From Oscillospiraceae bacterium (lineage in GTDB: Bacteria; Bacillota; Clostridia; Oscillospirales; Acutalibacteraceae), in contig JAISUW010000002.1 in the NCBI GenBank assembly GCA_031271865.1, forward strand, positions 1 through 61,454: a stretch of 61,454 nt of DNA, read 5' to 3'. Both the position numbers and the translations under genes were made by a program. Below, one piece after another: positions 50,738 through 58,940 of the stretch. The notes beneath the pieces were generated by a model. That model did not search any database, was not told where the DNA came from, and saw only the letters and a list, made by a program, of their open reading frames with translations. The first letter of the stretch is position 1. Each line of letters starts with the position of its first letter.

Positions 50738-50812
50738 GGGCTTCGCGAAGCCCATGGCGGTTCGCGAACCGCCGGTCGCGCTTCGCGAAGCGCGGGGGCT
50801 TCGCGAAGCCCC
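50738..50812. repeat. Array of four TTCGCGAA-core palindromes
   Basis: GGGCTTCGCGAAGCCC (50738-50753), GGCGGTTCGCGAACCGCC (50756-50773), CGCGCTTCGCGAAGCGCG (50777-50794), GGGGCTTCGCGAAGCCCC (50795-50812). All four are perfect palindromes of 16-18 bp sharing the eight-base core but with different arms. Confidence 0.93.
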
Positions 50813-51321
50813 TATCCCCCCACCCGCCGCGACAGGACAAGCTTCAGCAGCATTCCGGTGAGCAGACCGGTCAGCACGGCTGCCAAGAGCAGCACAGGCG
50901 CAGACCACAGCACCGCCGTACCGCCGAGGAGCAGACAAGCCGCACCCAACTGCGCGGCGTTATGCGTCACAGCGCCGAGGATACCTATACCTGGGGGGGA
51001 GAGGGTTTTGTGGTCTCGGCGCAGGAGGAGTCCGGTCACGAGGGCACTGGACAAACCGCCGGCACCGCTCATAAGGAACGCCGTAAGTCCCCGCGTCACG
51101 CCGGCAAAGGCCGATTTCACAAGGGCGATGAGGATTCCGCCCGGCCAGCCGAAAAGCGCCGCCGCCGTCATGACCGCAACGTTCGATAAGCCGGGCTTCA
51201 CCCCCGGCGGGAAGGCAAGCACCGGCAGCAGGAGGTTCTCCAGCCAGCCGAATACAATGGCCAGTGCCGACAAGAGGGATAAGACGGCAGCTTTTCGTGC
51301 GGCATTTTGTTTGTTGCTCAT
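50812..51321 (-). CDS. Gx transporter family (ECF S-component-like) membrane protein
   Basis: 169 residues, six hydrophobic segments. AVLSLLSALAIVFGWLENLL, PPGVKPGLSNVAVMTAAALFGWPGGILIALVKSAFAGVTRG and GAGGLSSALVTGLLL match the family once called heptaprenyl diphosphate synthase component I, now usually named Gx transporter and considered a substrate-binding component of energy-coupling-factor type. Its substrate is unknown. A TTGCAA-17-TATACT promoter puts the -10 box only eight bases from the ATG at 51321, and no ribosome site precedes it, so the message is probably leaderless. The stop codon lies at the end of the TTCGCGAA palindrome array. Confidence 0.85.
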   Translation of the reverse strand: MSNKQNAARKAAVLSLLSALAIVFGWLENLLLPVLAFPPGVKPGLSNVAVMTAAALFGWPGGILIALVKSAFAGVTRGLTAFLMSGAGGLSSALVTGLLLRRDHKTLSPPGIGILGAVTHNAAQLGAACLLLGGTAVLWSAPVLLLAAVLTGLLTGMLLKLVLSRRVGG

Positions 51322-51328
51322 AGGAGAT

Positions 51329-51357
51329 AGTATAGCACAAAAGGCACCGGATTGCAA
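51329..51357 (-). promoter_or_regulatory. Promoter of the Gx transporter gene (leaderless)
   Basis: Minus strand TTGCAA (51357-51352), 17-base spacer, TATACT (51334-51329). The start point would fall at or next to the ATG. Confidence 0.7.
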
Positions 51358-51379
51358 GGGGTTAGGCAACGAATCGGCG

Positions 51380-51859
51380 CTACTTGTGGTACTTCCCGCC
51401 GCCGATGATAGACAGCGCACGGTAGATCTGCTCCAAGAGCATCACCCGCGTGAGCTGGTGCGGAAAGGTCATCGGGGAGAGACTGAGTTTCATATCCCCC
51501 TCCTGCTTCAACGCGGCATCCAAGCCATGGGAGGAGCCGATCAAGAATGCAACGCGCCCCGGCGTTTCAGCGTACCGCTCCAGCACCCCTGCAAAGCCCT
51601 CCGAATCCACCGGCCTCCCCTCAATGCACAGCGGGATGACGGCACTCTGCTTCGGGAGGAGCGCTCGCAGACGCAGGGCTTCCTCCTGCAACGCCCGCGC
51701 TATCCCTGCCGCCGAGGGGTTCTCCGGCAGATAGGTCGGGGTCAGTTCCTCTATGCGCAGCTTGCACATAGATTTCAGGCGCTTCTCATATTCATAGCAC
51801 GCCGCACGGAGGTAATCCTCTTTCAGGCGGCCGTAGGCGAGGATGTCGATTTGGAGCAT
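51380..51859 (-). CDS. rlmH: 23S rRNA pseudouridine(1915)-N3-methyltransferase
   Basis: 159 residues, standard RlmH length. It methylates pseudouridine 1915 in helix 69 of 23S rRNA on assembled 70S ribosomes. Family landmarks: the N-terminal QIDILAYGRLKEDYLRAACYEYEKRL, VAFLIGSSHGLDAALK forming the SPOUT-knot SAM site, and the almost invariant C-terminal LSLSPMTFPHQLTRVMLLEQIYRA ending in GGGKYHK. It follows purN by 47 bases that contain ACAGTGA-type heptamers. An ordinary housekeeping gene. Confidence 0.97.
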   Translation of the reverse strand: MLQIDILAYGRLKEDYLRAACYEYEKRLKSMCKLRIEELTPTYLPENPSAAGIARALQEEALRLRALLPKQSAVIPLCIEGRPVDSEGFAGVLERYAETPGRVAFLIGSSHGLDAALKQEGDMKLSLSPMTFPHQLTRVMLLEQIYRALSIIGGGKYHK

Positions 51860-51889
51860 CGGGCTGTCCTTCTCGCAGGGGAGAACACC

Positions 51890-51923
51890 GTCCGCCCCTG
51901 CACTGTTTACTGTTCACTGCCAA
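51890..51923 (+). repeat. ACAGTGA heptamers at the end of purN
   Basis: On the minus strand GCAGTGA, ACAGTAA, ACAGTGC run through the last codons and stop codon of purN. The period of seven matches the other heptamer blocks; the sequence differs. Confidence 0.6.
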
Positions 51924-52509
51924 CGGTTCCTTGGCAAACTGCCTCCACCGCCTCAGGCAGAAGCACCCACTCCGCCTCCTCCATGATGCGCAGTTGGAGG
52001 CTCTCGGGCGTATCACCGGGGAGGACGGGCACGGCCTTCTGGGCGATTATCTCCCCGCCGTCACAGACTTCATTGACAAAGTGGATGGTTGCCCCGGAGA
52101 GCTTCACGCCGCGGGCAAGGGCCGCTTCATGCACACGCAGACCATAGAAACCCTTCCCGCCGAAGGCCGGCAGGAGTGCGGGATGCACATTGATAATCCG
52201 GCGCGGGAACTGCTTGACGAAACCGGCGCTGAGGATGGTCAGGAAGCCTGCCAGCACAATAAAGTCAATCTTATATTCGGCAATAAGGGTAAGCAGCCAA
52301 TCCTCAAAGGCCGCCAGCCCCAACGCCTGCCGGGGGAGCACTTTGGCGGGAATCCCGGCACGGGAAGCGCGCTCCAAAGCATAGACCCCGGGCTTCGAGG
52401 ACACCACCAGCGCAATCCGCCCGGAGCGTAAGATGCCGCTGTCCTGGGCGTCTATGAGTTTCTGCAAGTTGGTCCCCCCGCCGGACACAAGTACCAGTAT
52501 GTTCTTCAT
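51907..52509 (-). CDS. purN: Phosphoribosylglycinamide formyltransferase
   Basis: 200 residues, full length. It transfers the formyl group from 10-formyltetrahydrofolate to glycinamide ribonucleotide in purine synthesis. Landmarks: NILVLVSGGGTNLQKLI (phosphate loop), IDFIVLAGFLTILSAGFV, RIINVHPALLPAFGGKGFYG with the catalytic Asn/His pair, and GATIHFVNEVCDGGEII with the catalytic Asp. It is not next to other pur genes; its ATG overlaps the stop codon of a truncated HEPN remnant by four bases, an unusual arrangement implying a deletion or insertion upstream. Its stop codon lies in heptamer repeats. Confidence 0.96.
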   Translation of the reverse strand: MKNILVLVSGGGTNLQKLIDAQDSGILRSGRIALVVSSKPGVYALERASRAGIPAKVLPRQALGLAAFEDWLLTLIAEYKIDFIVLAGFLTILSAGFVKQFPRRIINVHPALLPAFGGKGFYGLRVHEAALARGVKLSGATIHFVNEVCDGGEIIAQKAVPVLPGDTPESLQLRIMEEAEWVLLPEAVEAVCQGTVGSEQ

Positions 52510-52688
52510 TCTTCGCTCCCGTCGACGGTCTTTTCCATACTTGAAAAATAATGCGCTGCTGTTAGAACAACCTTCCGGGCATGAATTAGGGCTTGGCGCA
52601 TATCTCTCTCCTCAAGTTCAACAGCGTCAGGGTAGCGGGGAGTGACCGCAAAATCAGAGAGTTCAATTGCTTCTGCTTCATCAGACAT
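52506..52688 (-). pseudogene. Truncated HEPN-domain protein remnant
   Basis: Sixty residues, MSDEAEAIELSDFAVTPRYPD followed by LEERDMRQALIHARKVV. The RYPD block and final helix match the C-terminal third of HEPN-domain proteins (PF05168-like) that pair with MNT nucleotidyltransferases, but the N-terminal two thirds, including the helices that carry the usual RNase site, are missing. It overlaps the upstream MNT gene's stop and the purN start (ATGA). An intact partner of about 130 residues would be expected. RQALIH formally reads Rx4H, yet it is in the last helix and not at the usual catalytic position. Confidence 0.6.
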
Positions 52689-53004
52689 TAATCGGCACCC
52701 CCTCATGCTGAATGCTGTACTCCAAACGAGAGCGGTTCATGGCGTTACGGGTAAAATCATCACGTTCATATACAACAATATCTAATGGTTTGTCCGTCAG
52801 TTTGTAAATTGCCCGACGAATTGTGTGCATCAAGTCAATTCGCCGTCCCGAAATGCTTTCGCATATCACGCAGATATCTAAATCGCTATCGGCATTCTCT
52901 TCTCCGCGGGCATAAGAGCCAAAGAGATAAACCTGTGCACCGCTGCATATCTCTCCTATTCTATCCGCAATGGAAGAAATCTCCAGCCGTACCTGTGCTG
53001 TCAC
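52681..53004 (-). CDS. MNT-type nucleotidyltransferase (antitoxin-like)
   Basis: 107 residues. The catalytic signature GSYARGEENADSDLD is a perfect GSx10DxD, followed by IDLMHTIRRAIYKL and DIVVYERDDF with the third acidic residue. Minimal nucleotidyltransferases of this size usually adenylylate and silence a HEPN toxin encoded beside them. Here the HEPN partner is reduced to 60 residues, so this gene may be a stranded antitoxin or may act on the intact system 1 kb away. A TTGATT-18-TATAAT promoter lies upstream. Confidence 0.88.
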   Translation of the reverse strand: MTAQVRLEISSIADRIGEICSGAQVYLFGSYARGEENADSDLDICVICESISGRRIDLMHTIRRAIYKLTDKPLDIVVYERDDFTRNAMNRSRLEYSIQHEGVPINV

Positions 53005-53045
53005 ATAAATCCCTTCTTTCGTCCTGTGAAGAATTGCCTATACCT

Positions 53046-53075
53046 ATTATACACCAAGCAAACCAATAAAATCAA
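53046..53075 (-). promoter_or_regulatory. Promoter of the stranded MNT gene
   Basis: Minus strand TTGATT (53075-53070), 18-base spacer, TATAAT (53051-53046). Confidence 0.65.
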
Positions 53076-53288
53076 CAAATGACTGCATCATCAATCTGCG
53101 TAGGTAATATCAAATACAAACGCCGGCTCCCGCCCTTTTGGAAATTATATCACATTTTCACCGGAAGTGCAAGTATATTCTCCGCCCCTTGCGGCAAACT
53201 ATCGATAACCTTTGATTGGCGGGCGTATCCCTGCGCCTTTGCCGCAAATCGGGGAACGGTCTACATTATTAAAGAAGGAGTGAAAACC

Positions 53289-53504
53289 GTGTTAGACAGA
53301 ATCGCTTTGATCCTGGTCGTTCTCGGGGCATTGAACTGGGGTTCCATCGGTCTCTTCCAGTTTGACTTCGTGGCGTGGATCTTCGGCGGCCAAGGCGCTA
53401 TCGTGAGCCGTATCCTCTATACGCTCGTGGCCCTCGCCGGAATCTGGTGCGTCAGCCTGCTCTTCCGCGAGCGCAGCCTGCTGCATGACGGCATCGACGA
53501 GTAA
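53289..53504 (+). CDS. DUF378 small membrane protein
   Basis: 71 residues from a GTG at 53289 with AAGGAG nine bases upstream. The pattern LDRIALILVVLGALNWGSIGLFQFDFVAWIFGG, then SRILYTLVALAGIWCVSLLF, is the two-helix DUF378 (YuzA-like) signature. Function is unknown; members are small membrane proteins common in Firmicutes. The open frame continues 70 codons upstream but without ribosome site or family similarity, so that part is excluded. It is transcribed alone, between the two MNT-HEPN loci. Confidence 0.88.
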   Translation: MLDRIALILVVLGALNWGSIGLFQFDFVAWIFGGQGAIVSRILYTLVALAGIWCVSLLFRERSLLHDGIDE

Positions 53505-53624
53505 TCCGTCGAGAGGTATGGGACGAAGAACCGGTTGTGCCGGCGCTTCGTCTTGTACTTACATAGAGAAGCCGTCCTCCCTGTTCGGGCGGGCGGCTGT
53601 CAATCTTTTTTGGCAGCACAACTG

Positions 53625-53909
53625 CTATTTATATATCTCCACACCCACCCGGTCAATCTGTTCCCGCAGGGCGGGGGTTGAGATGGTATTGTAGTCTACG
53701 ACATCAAACTTATAGGGCATAGGCAGTTCGTCCAAGTCCGACAGGAGTTTTCCGACATTCACATCGGCACCGAACACGCAGATATCAATATCCGAGTTGC
53801 TGCGGTAATTGCCTTTGGCACGGGAGCCGAAGACAACGGCCCGTTCAATACCTGCCTCCCTGAGGGTCTGCGCAATCATAGACACATGGCTGTCCTTGAG
53901 TCCGAACAT
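53625..53909 (-). CDS. MNT-type nucleotidyltransferase antitoxin (MntA-like)
   Basis: 94 residues. GSRAKGNYRSNSDID is a perfect GSx10DxD active site at about residues 28-42; YKFDVVDYNTI carries the third acidic residue. In MNT-HEPN toxin-antitoxin pairs this protein transfers AMP to a tyrosine of the HEPN toxin and neutralises it. It starts two bases after the HEPN gene stop, so the order here is toxin first, then antitoxin. It is the last gene of a transcript that includes uvrA. Confidence 0.9.
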   Translation of the reverse strand: MFGLKDSHVSMIAQTLREAGIERAVVFGSRAKGNYRSNSDIDICVFGADVNVGKLLSDLDELPMPYKFDVVDYNTISTPALREQIDRVGVEIYK

Positions 53910-53911
53910 AT

Positions 53912-54337
53912 TCAGTCTTCCCTTTCCCGGATTTGATTTTCAATAAACGCCGTGAGTGCCGTCAGCGGCGGCAAGTAATCCGTCTTGATTTTAACCAAGT
54001 ATGCATTCGCCATAACTTCATCGTAGATATGGGTCAGGAGGTTACGCGCTTGGAGCATATCGATAAAAGCATCGCCGTCTTGCAATATCCCCGCGGCAAA
54101 TGCTTCTTTGATAACCGAGCGAGGGGATTTCACCGGGATTTCCAACCCGCTGTACTGTAAGTAGTCGGCAAGCGTTTTCCACGCCAAGTCAAAGGTCATG
54201 GTGAAGCGGTGGATATAGCTCTCGCGCTCATAAATATTCAGCTCTCCCAGGTCGCGGCTATACAATTCGGATAGGAGGCTATGCGCTTGTTTGAAGTTAG
54301 TTAAACGCTGCTTCCAGCGGGTGTCATTGTCAGGCAT
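53912..54337 (-). CDS. HEPN-domain protein of the HI0074 type (probable toxin)
   Basis: 141 residues, all helical. It matches the HI0074/KNTase substrate-binding-like HEPN family: ESYIHRFTMTFDLAWKTLADYLQ in the first half, then SPRSVIKEAFAAGIL, and ARNLLTHIYDE, where RNLLTH is the Rx4H RNase motif. HEPN proteins of this kind are RNases held in check by the adjacent MNT enzyme. AAAGGAG precedes the ATG at 54337, only 20 bases after the uvrA stop. The open frame upstream of 54337 is an antisense-frame shadow of uvrA and is not included. Confidence 0.9.
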   Translation of the reverse strand: MPDNDTRWKQRLTNFKQAHSLLSELYSRDLGELNIYERESYIHRFTMTFDLAWKTLADYLQYSGLEIPVKSPRSVIKEAFAAGILQDGDAFIDMLQARNLLTHIYDEVMANAYLVKIKTDYLPPLTALTAFIENQIRERED

Positions 54338-54357
54338 TTGCGGTTCTCCTTTATGTG

Positions 54358-57225
54358 TTAGCTGTCTCCCAGCTTCTGCTTCAGATACTGCCCCGTAAAA
54401 CTGGCGGGGCAGGCGGCGACTTCCTCCGGGGTGCCTTCGGCTACGATTTCCCCGCCGCCGTCGCCGCCCTCGGGTCCTAAGTCGATGATATAGTCTGCGG
54501 TCTTGATGACATCGAGGTTGTGTTCGATTACGATGATTGTATTGCCGGCCTCTGTCAGGCGTTGGAGGATTTGCACCAAGCGGTCGACGTCGGCGGCGTG
54601 CAGTCCGGTCGTCGGCTCGTCCAGAATATAGACCGTCTGCCCGGTGGAGCGCTTTTGAAGTTCCGCCGCCAACTTCACGCGCTGCGCCTCCCCACCGGAA
54701 AGCTGCGTCGCGGGGTGGCCAACCTTCAGGTAGCCCAAGCCCACGTCGAATAGCGTGCGGAGCTTGCGTTCGATCTTCTGGATGTTGGAGAAGAAGCCGA
54801 GCGCCTCCTCTATGGTCATCTCCAATACGTCGGAGATGTTCTTGCCCTTGTAGCGGACCTCTAAGGTTTCGTGGTTGTAGCGCGCACCCTTGCAGGTGTC
54901 GCACGGCACGAAGATGTCCGGCAGGAAGTGCATCTCTATCTTGACGATGCCGTCGCCTTGGCAGGCCTCGCAGCGGCCGCCTTTCACATTGAAGCTGAAG
55001 CGGTTGGACTTGTAGCCGCGCTGCTTGGCGTCGGCGGTGGCGGCGAAGAGGTCGCGGATGTCCGTAAATACGCCGGTATAAGTGGCGGGGTTGGAGCGCG
55101 GCGTGCGGCCGATGGGACTTTGGTCTATGGCGATGACCTTGTCGAGATACTCCAGTCCGTCCACACCATCGCACTTGCCGGGGAGGGTATGGGCGCGGTT
55201 GAGGTCGCGGGCAAGGGTATTAGAAAGGATGTCGTTGACCAGCGTGGACTTCCCGCTGCCGGATACGCCGGTCACACAGATGAAGGTTCCCAGCGGGAAA
55301 CGCACGTCGATGTGCTTGAGGTTGTTCTCGGAGGCACCGCGCACGGTGAGGAACTTCCCGCTGCCCATGCGGCGCGTATCGGGCAGGGCAATCTCCCGCT
55401 CGCCGGAGAGGTACATCCCGGTGACAGAAGCGGGGCAGGCCATCAGCTCCTCGGCGGTGCCTTGGCAGACCAGTTCCCCGCCGTGAACCCCCGCCCCGGG
55501 CCCGATGTCCACAATGTGGTCGGCGGCGCGCATGGTGTCCTCGTCATGCTCTACGACGATAAGGGTGTTGCCTAAGTCGCGCAAGTGTTTCAGCGTGTCT
55601 ATCAATCGTCCGTTGTCGCGCTGGTGCAGACCGATGGAGGGCTCGTCCAAGATATACAGTACGCCCATGAGGGAGGAGCCAATCTGCGTCGCCAGGCGGA
55701 TGCGCTGGCTCTCCCCGCCGGAGAGTGTGCCGGCGGAGCGCGACAAATCCAGATAACCCAAACCCACGTTCTGCAAGAACGCCAGCCGCTCGCGGATTTC
55801 CCGGAGGATGGGTTCGGCGATGGGCAAATCCCGCGGGCGCAGCACTGTCTTGTCGCCGTCCATGCCGCCATGCAAGCCCTCTATCAGCTGCAGGGCATTG
55901 CCGATGGAGAAGTCCGTAAAGTCCGTGATGGACAGATCGCCGATGGTGACGGCCAGCACTTCCGGGCGCAGGCGTTTGCCCTTGCAGGCGGGGCAGTCCT
56001 TGTACTGCATATAGCTCTCAAGCTCCGCGCGGGACCAGTCGGAGGTCGTTTCCTTATGACGGCGCATGACGTTGTTGGCTATGCCCTCAAAGTCCGTCAT
56101 ATAGGTGCCGCTGCCGTAGACACCGGCGCGCTCCACTTTGAACTTTTTGCCTTTCGTACCCCAGAGGATGAGGTCAATCGCGGCGCGGGGCAGGTCTTTG
56201 AGCGGGGTGTCCAGGGAGAAATTGCCGTATTGCGCCAAGCCCTCGAAGTACATCCGCGCTATGGTGTTGCCGCCGCTGTCCGTCCAACCGCTGACAGCGA
56301 TGGCATTCTCATTCAAGGAGAGCGACTTATCGGGGAGAATCAAGTCCTCGTCCGGCACCAAGAGAGAACCCAAGCCCGCGCACGCCGGGCAGGCACCGTA
56401 GGGGTTATTGAAAGAAAACATCCGCGGCTGCAAGTCCTCAAAGGCCGCGCCGTGAATCGGGCAAGCGTAGTTGAGAGAGAAGAGGATTTCCTCCGGTTCA
56501 CCGCCGACCAAGTCGACGAGCAAGATTCCCTCGCTCATCTTCGTAGCGGTCTCTATGGAGTCGGAGAGCCGGGTACGGAAACTGTCCTCCTTTTTGACGG
56601 CGAGGCGGTCCACGATGATTTCGATGGTATGCTTCTTGTTCTTGTCCATGGAAATCTTCTCGGAGAGGTCATAGACCGCACCGTCCACGCGACAGCGTAC
56701 GAAACCCTGCTTGCGGGCGGTTTCCAGCTCCTTGTGGTACTCGCCCTTGCGGCCGCGCACGATGGGAGCCATGAGTTGGAAGCGCGTACCCTCCGGCAGC
56801 TCCAAGAGCTTGTCGGTGACATCGTCGACCGTCTGCTTGACAATCTCCCGGCCGCACTCCGGGCAGTGGGGCGTGCCGACCCGCGCATAAAGCAGACGCA
56901 GGTAGTCATAGATCTCCGTGACGGTCCCGACCGTGGAACGCGGGTTGCGTGAGGTGGTCTTCTGGTCAATGGAGATGGCAGGGGAGAGTCCCTCGATGCT
57001 GTCGACATTCGGCTTTTCCATCTGCCCCAAGAACATCCGCGCATAGGAGGAGAGGCTGTCGATATAGCGCCGCTGCCCCTCGGCATAGATGGTGTCGAAC
57101 GCCAAGGAGGTCTTCCCGGAGCCGGATACGCCCGTAAAGACAATGAGCTTGTCCCGGGGGATGGTCAAGTTCAGATTCTTTAAGTTGTGTTCTTTCGCCC
57201 CGCGGATAATCAAATCGGATGTCAT
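54358..57225 (-). CDS. uvrA: Excinuclease ABC subunit A
   Basis: 955 residues, standard length. UvrA is the DNA-damage sensor of nucleotide excision repair, an ATPase dimer that loads UvrB at lesions. Both ATPase modules are complete: Walker [14 protein letters not shown] and [13 protein letters not shown], signatures [12 protein letters not shown] and [12 protein letters not shown], Walker [14 protein letters not shown] and [13 protein letters not shown]. Zinc modules show CPECG, CPACAG-type and CEACQGDG motifs. The start at 57225 ([15 protein letters not shown]) matches the family; the frame extends 22 codons upstream with no ribosome site. It is followed closely by the MNT-HEPN pair and preceded by a tandem repeat array instead of uvrB. 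Confidence 0.97.
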   Translation of the reverse strand: MTSDLIIRGAKEHNLKNLNLTIPRDKLIVFTGVSGSGKTSLAFDTIYAEGQRRYIDSLSSYARMFLGQMEKPNVDSIEGLSPAISIDQKTTSRNPRSTVGTVTEIYDYLRLLYARVGTPHCPECGREIVKQTVDDVTDKLLELPEGTRFQLMAPIVRGRKGEYHKELETARKQGFVRCRVDGAVYDLSEKISMDKNKKHTIEIIVDRLAVKKEDSFRTRLSDSIETATKMSEGILLVDLVGGEPEEILFSLNYACPIHGAAFEDLQPRMFSFNNPYGACPACAGLGSLLVPDEDLILPDKSLSLNENAIAVSGWTDSGGNTIARMYFEGLAQYGNFSLDTPLKDLPRAAIDLILWGTKGKKFKVERAGVYGSGTYMTDFEGIANNVMRRHKETTSDWSRAELESYMQYKDCPACKGKRLRPEVLAVTIGDLSITDFTDFSIGNALQLIEGLHGGMDGDKTVLRPRDLPIAEPILREIRERLAFLQNVGLGYLDLSRSAGTLSGGESQRIRLATQIGSSLMGVLYILDEPSIGLHQRDNGRLIDTLKHLRDLGNTLIVVEHDEDTMRAADHIVDIGPGAGVHGGELVCQGTAEELMACPASVTGMYLSGEREIALPDTRRMGSGKFLTVRGASENNLKHIDVRFPLGTFICVTGVSGSGKSTLVNDILSNTLARDLNRAHTLPGKCDGVDGLEYLDKVIAIDQSPIGRTPRSNPATYTGVFTDIRDLFAATADAKQRGYKSNRFSFNVKGGRCEACQGDGIVKIEMHFLPDIFVPCDTCKGARYNHETLEVRYKGKNISDVLEMTIEEALGFFSNIQKIERKLRTLFDVGLGYLKVGHPATQLSGGEAQRVKLAAELQKRSTGQTVYILDEPTTGLHAADVDRLVQILQRLTEAGNTIIVIEHNLDVIKTADYIIDLGPEGGDGGGEIVAEGTPEEVAACPASFTGQYLKQKLGDS

Positions 57226-57262
57226 GGAAAACCTTTCTTGCCGCTGAAACTTGCCGCAAACC

Positions 57263-57585
57263 GGTGCATTTTTTGTTACCGTTTGTAACATTTATACAAA
57301 ACCCGGCCGCCGGCACCTGTGAATCTTGTCTCTTGCCTCTTGTTTCTGTTTGGCTATTTTTTGTTACCGTTTGTAATAATTATATCAACTCCGGCTGCAT
57401 ACCCTCTATTTCTTGCCTCAGTTTGGATATTTTTTGTTACCGTTTGTAATAATTATATCAACTCCGGCTGCATACCCTATATTTCTTGCCTCAGTTTGGC
57501 TATTTTTTGTTACCGTTTGTAACTATTATACAAAACCCGGCCGCCGGCACCTGTGAATCTTGTCTCTTGCCTCTTGCCCCTTGAA
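57263..57585. repeat. Four-unit A-B-B-A tandem repeat array
   Basis: Four units each begin TTTTTTGTTACCGTTTGTAA; the GTTACC cores are at 57275, 57363, 57436 and 57509 (spacings 88, 73, 73). Units 1 and 4 share a CCCGGCCGCCGGCACCTG segment with heptamers after it; units 2 and 3 share a TATATCAACTCCGGCTGCAT segment instead. The first copy, with GGTGCA before it, is the same 27-bp element that flanks gtrA. The array fills the whole gap between uvrA and nagB. Confidence 0.9.
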
Positions 57586-58314
57586 CTATAGTTTTGCCCC
57601 TGCCGCCGCGTCTATGTACACCGTCACATCCGGGTGGGTTTGGAGGATGGAAGCGGGCATATGCGGTGTGACCGCACCCTTGACCATGCCGTATACCGCA
57701 TCTGCCTTCGCTGCACCTGTAGCGATGAGCAGGATTTTGCGCGCTTTCATAATCTGCCCGATGCCCATGGTCATGGCATACTTCGGCACCTCGGCGGCGC
57801 CGCCCGAAAACCAGATGCGGTTGGCCTCAATCGTGGAGGGCGCCAAAGCGACTTTGAAGGCCTCGCCGGTGAAGTTCTCGGCCGGCTCATTGAAGCCGAT
57901 GTGCCCGTTGCGGCCGATGCCGAGCAATTGGATGTCAATCCCGCCGACGGCTTCGATTGCCTCCCTGTAGCGTTCGCTCTCGGCGAACTCATTGTCGGTG
58001 TTGCCGTCGAGGAAGTGAATCTGCGCGTTGGGTATATCCAAGTCGGAGAACAGTTCCGCGCACATGAAGCTGTGGTAGCTTGTGGGGTGGGAAATGGGCA
58101 GGTCGCAGTACTCGTCCAAGTTGAAGGTGTGCACTTTCGCAAACGAAAGCCTCTCCCGCTGGTGGCGGCGAATCATCTGCTTGTAGGTGGTAATGGGGCT
58201 TGCCCCTGTAGCTAAACCCAAAACCGTATTCGGTTTCTGCAGCACCGCATCGCAGATGATATTCCCAACGGTCTGCCCGATGTCTTCTATGCTCTCAAAA
58301 CGAATGATTTCCAT
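57586..58314 (-). CDS. nagB: Glucosamine-6-phosphate deaminase
   Basis: 242 residues, the usual short bacterial form. It converts glucosamine 6-phosphate to fructose 6-phosphate and ammonia. Landmarks: TVLGLATGASPITTYKQMI (phosphate loop), FNLDEYCDLP with the catalytic Asp, QLLGIGRNGHIGFNEPAE with the active-site Asp/His region, and TMGIGQIMKARKILLIATGAAKA. AAGGAGATC precedes the ATG. nagA is not adjacent. Its product enters glycolysis, fitting the ROK kinase at 40.8 kb as a possible partner in amino-sugar use. Confidence 0.96.
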   Translation of the reverse strand: MEIIRFESIEDIGQTVGNIICDAVLQKPNTVLGLATGASPITTYKQMIRRHQRERLSFAKVHTFNLDEYCDLPISHPTSYHSFMCAELFSDLDIPNAQIHFLDGNTDNEFAESERYREAIEAVGGIDIQLLGIGRNGHIGFNEPAENFTGEAFKVALAPSTIEANRIWFSGGAAEVPKYAMTMGIGQIMKARKILLIATGAAKADAVYGMVKGAVTPHMPASILQTHPDVTVYIDAAAGAKL

Positions 58315-58361
58315 AGGATCTCCTTATGCCACACAATTTTCAGCGGTATTGCCGCTCTGCA

Positions 58362-58940
58362 TTAAAACACAGCCGCAAACCAACCGCCGCGCCGCGTTTC
58401 GCGCTGCCATTGGGATAAGGAGAAGGTCTTCCCCTCCCCTTGGTCGCAGTAACAGACGGTGCCGCTGTCCGGGTCATAGCCGTAGACGGTCATCCAATGC
58501 CAATCATCCAAGTCCTTAACTTTCCCGGAGTGCAGATTGAGGAAAGCGACGGGGCGGTCTGCTGTCAGATACTGCACCAGAAAGTCCGCCGCGCCGCCGT
58601 CCGGGAGGCGAAGCAAGTTGGTTTGCAGCTCTACACCATGCCGCACGCCGAAAGCCGCTAAGCCCTCCGCAAACTTCTCTCCGGTGTCCACGCCGCGGTT
58701 GCCCGGGGTCACGAAAGAGAACATCTCCTCCATCAGTGCTTGGAAATCGGCTTTGCCGCCGCTTCCCGTATCGCACAATCCGGCGAATCTCTCGTCCGTT
58801 TGCGCCAAGTACCAACACAGCAGCGCGGCATTGCACGGACCGCAGCCGCTGAACCTGCGGTACCATTTCTTATACCATTTTTGGCTCCCGCCGATGTGTC
58901 TGCCGATGCGCAGGGCTGCCGGGTGGGCAAGTTCAATCAT
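58362..58940 (-). CDS. C39-like cysteine peptidase-fold protein
   Basis: 192 residues. FSGCGPCNAALLCWYL (about residues 30-45) holds a Cys at a helix start, as in papain-like/C39 enzymes, and DDWHWMTVYGYDPDSGTVCYCDQGEG supplies the catalytic His and a downstream Asp. No signal peptide or membrane segment is evident, so it is likely cytoplasmic. Proteins of this kind are described as C39-like peptidases of unknown substrate. Its start overlaps the end of the DUF1810 gene by eight bases, indicating translational coupling. Confidence 0.75.
   Translation of the reverse strand: MIELAHPAALRIGRHIGGSQKWYKKWYRRFSGCGPCNAALLCWYLAQTDERFAGLCDTGSGGKADFQALMEEMFSFVTPGNRGVDTGEKFAEGLAAFGVRHGVELQTNLLRLPDGGAADFLVQYLTADRPVAFLNLHSGKVKDLDDWHWMTVYGYDPDSGTVCYCDQGEGKTFSLSQWQRETRRGGWFAAVF

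Noticed and set aside
50715-50840. N-terminal extension of the GNAT protein
   Set aside because: It is the translated TTCGCGAA palindrome array; the ATG at 50714 has its own ribosome site and opens the GNAT fold.
53079-53288. N-terminal extension of the DUF378 protein
   Set aside because: The first 70 codons lack similarity to the family, and the GTG at 53289 has a well-spaced AAGGAG.
55585-56952. A 455-residue open frame antisense to uvrA, and similar long antisense frames inside ackA, gltA and the giant gene
   Set aside because: They have no ribosome site, no family pattern and Val/Gly/Ala-rich composition produced by the codon bias of the real gene on the other strand.
57263-57585. LexA/SOS boxes upstream of uvrA
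   Set aside because: The repeated dyad is GTTACN5GTAAC, not the Firmicute GAACN4GTTC SOS box.
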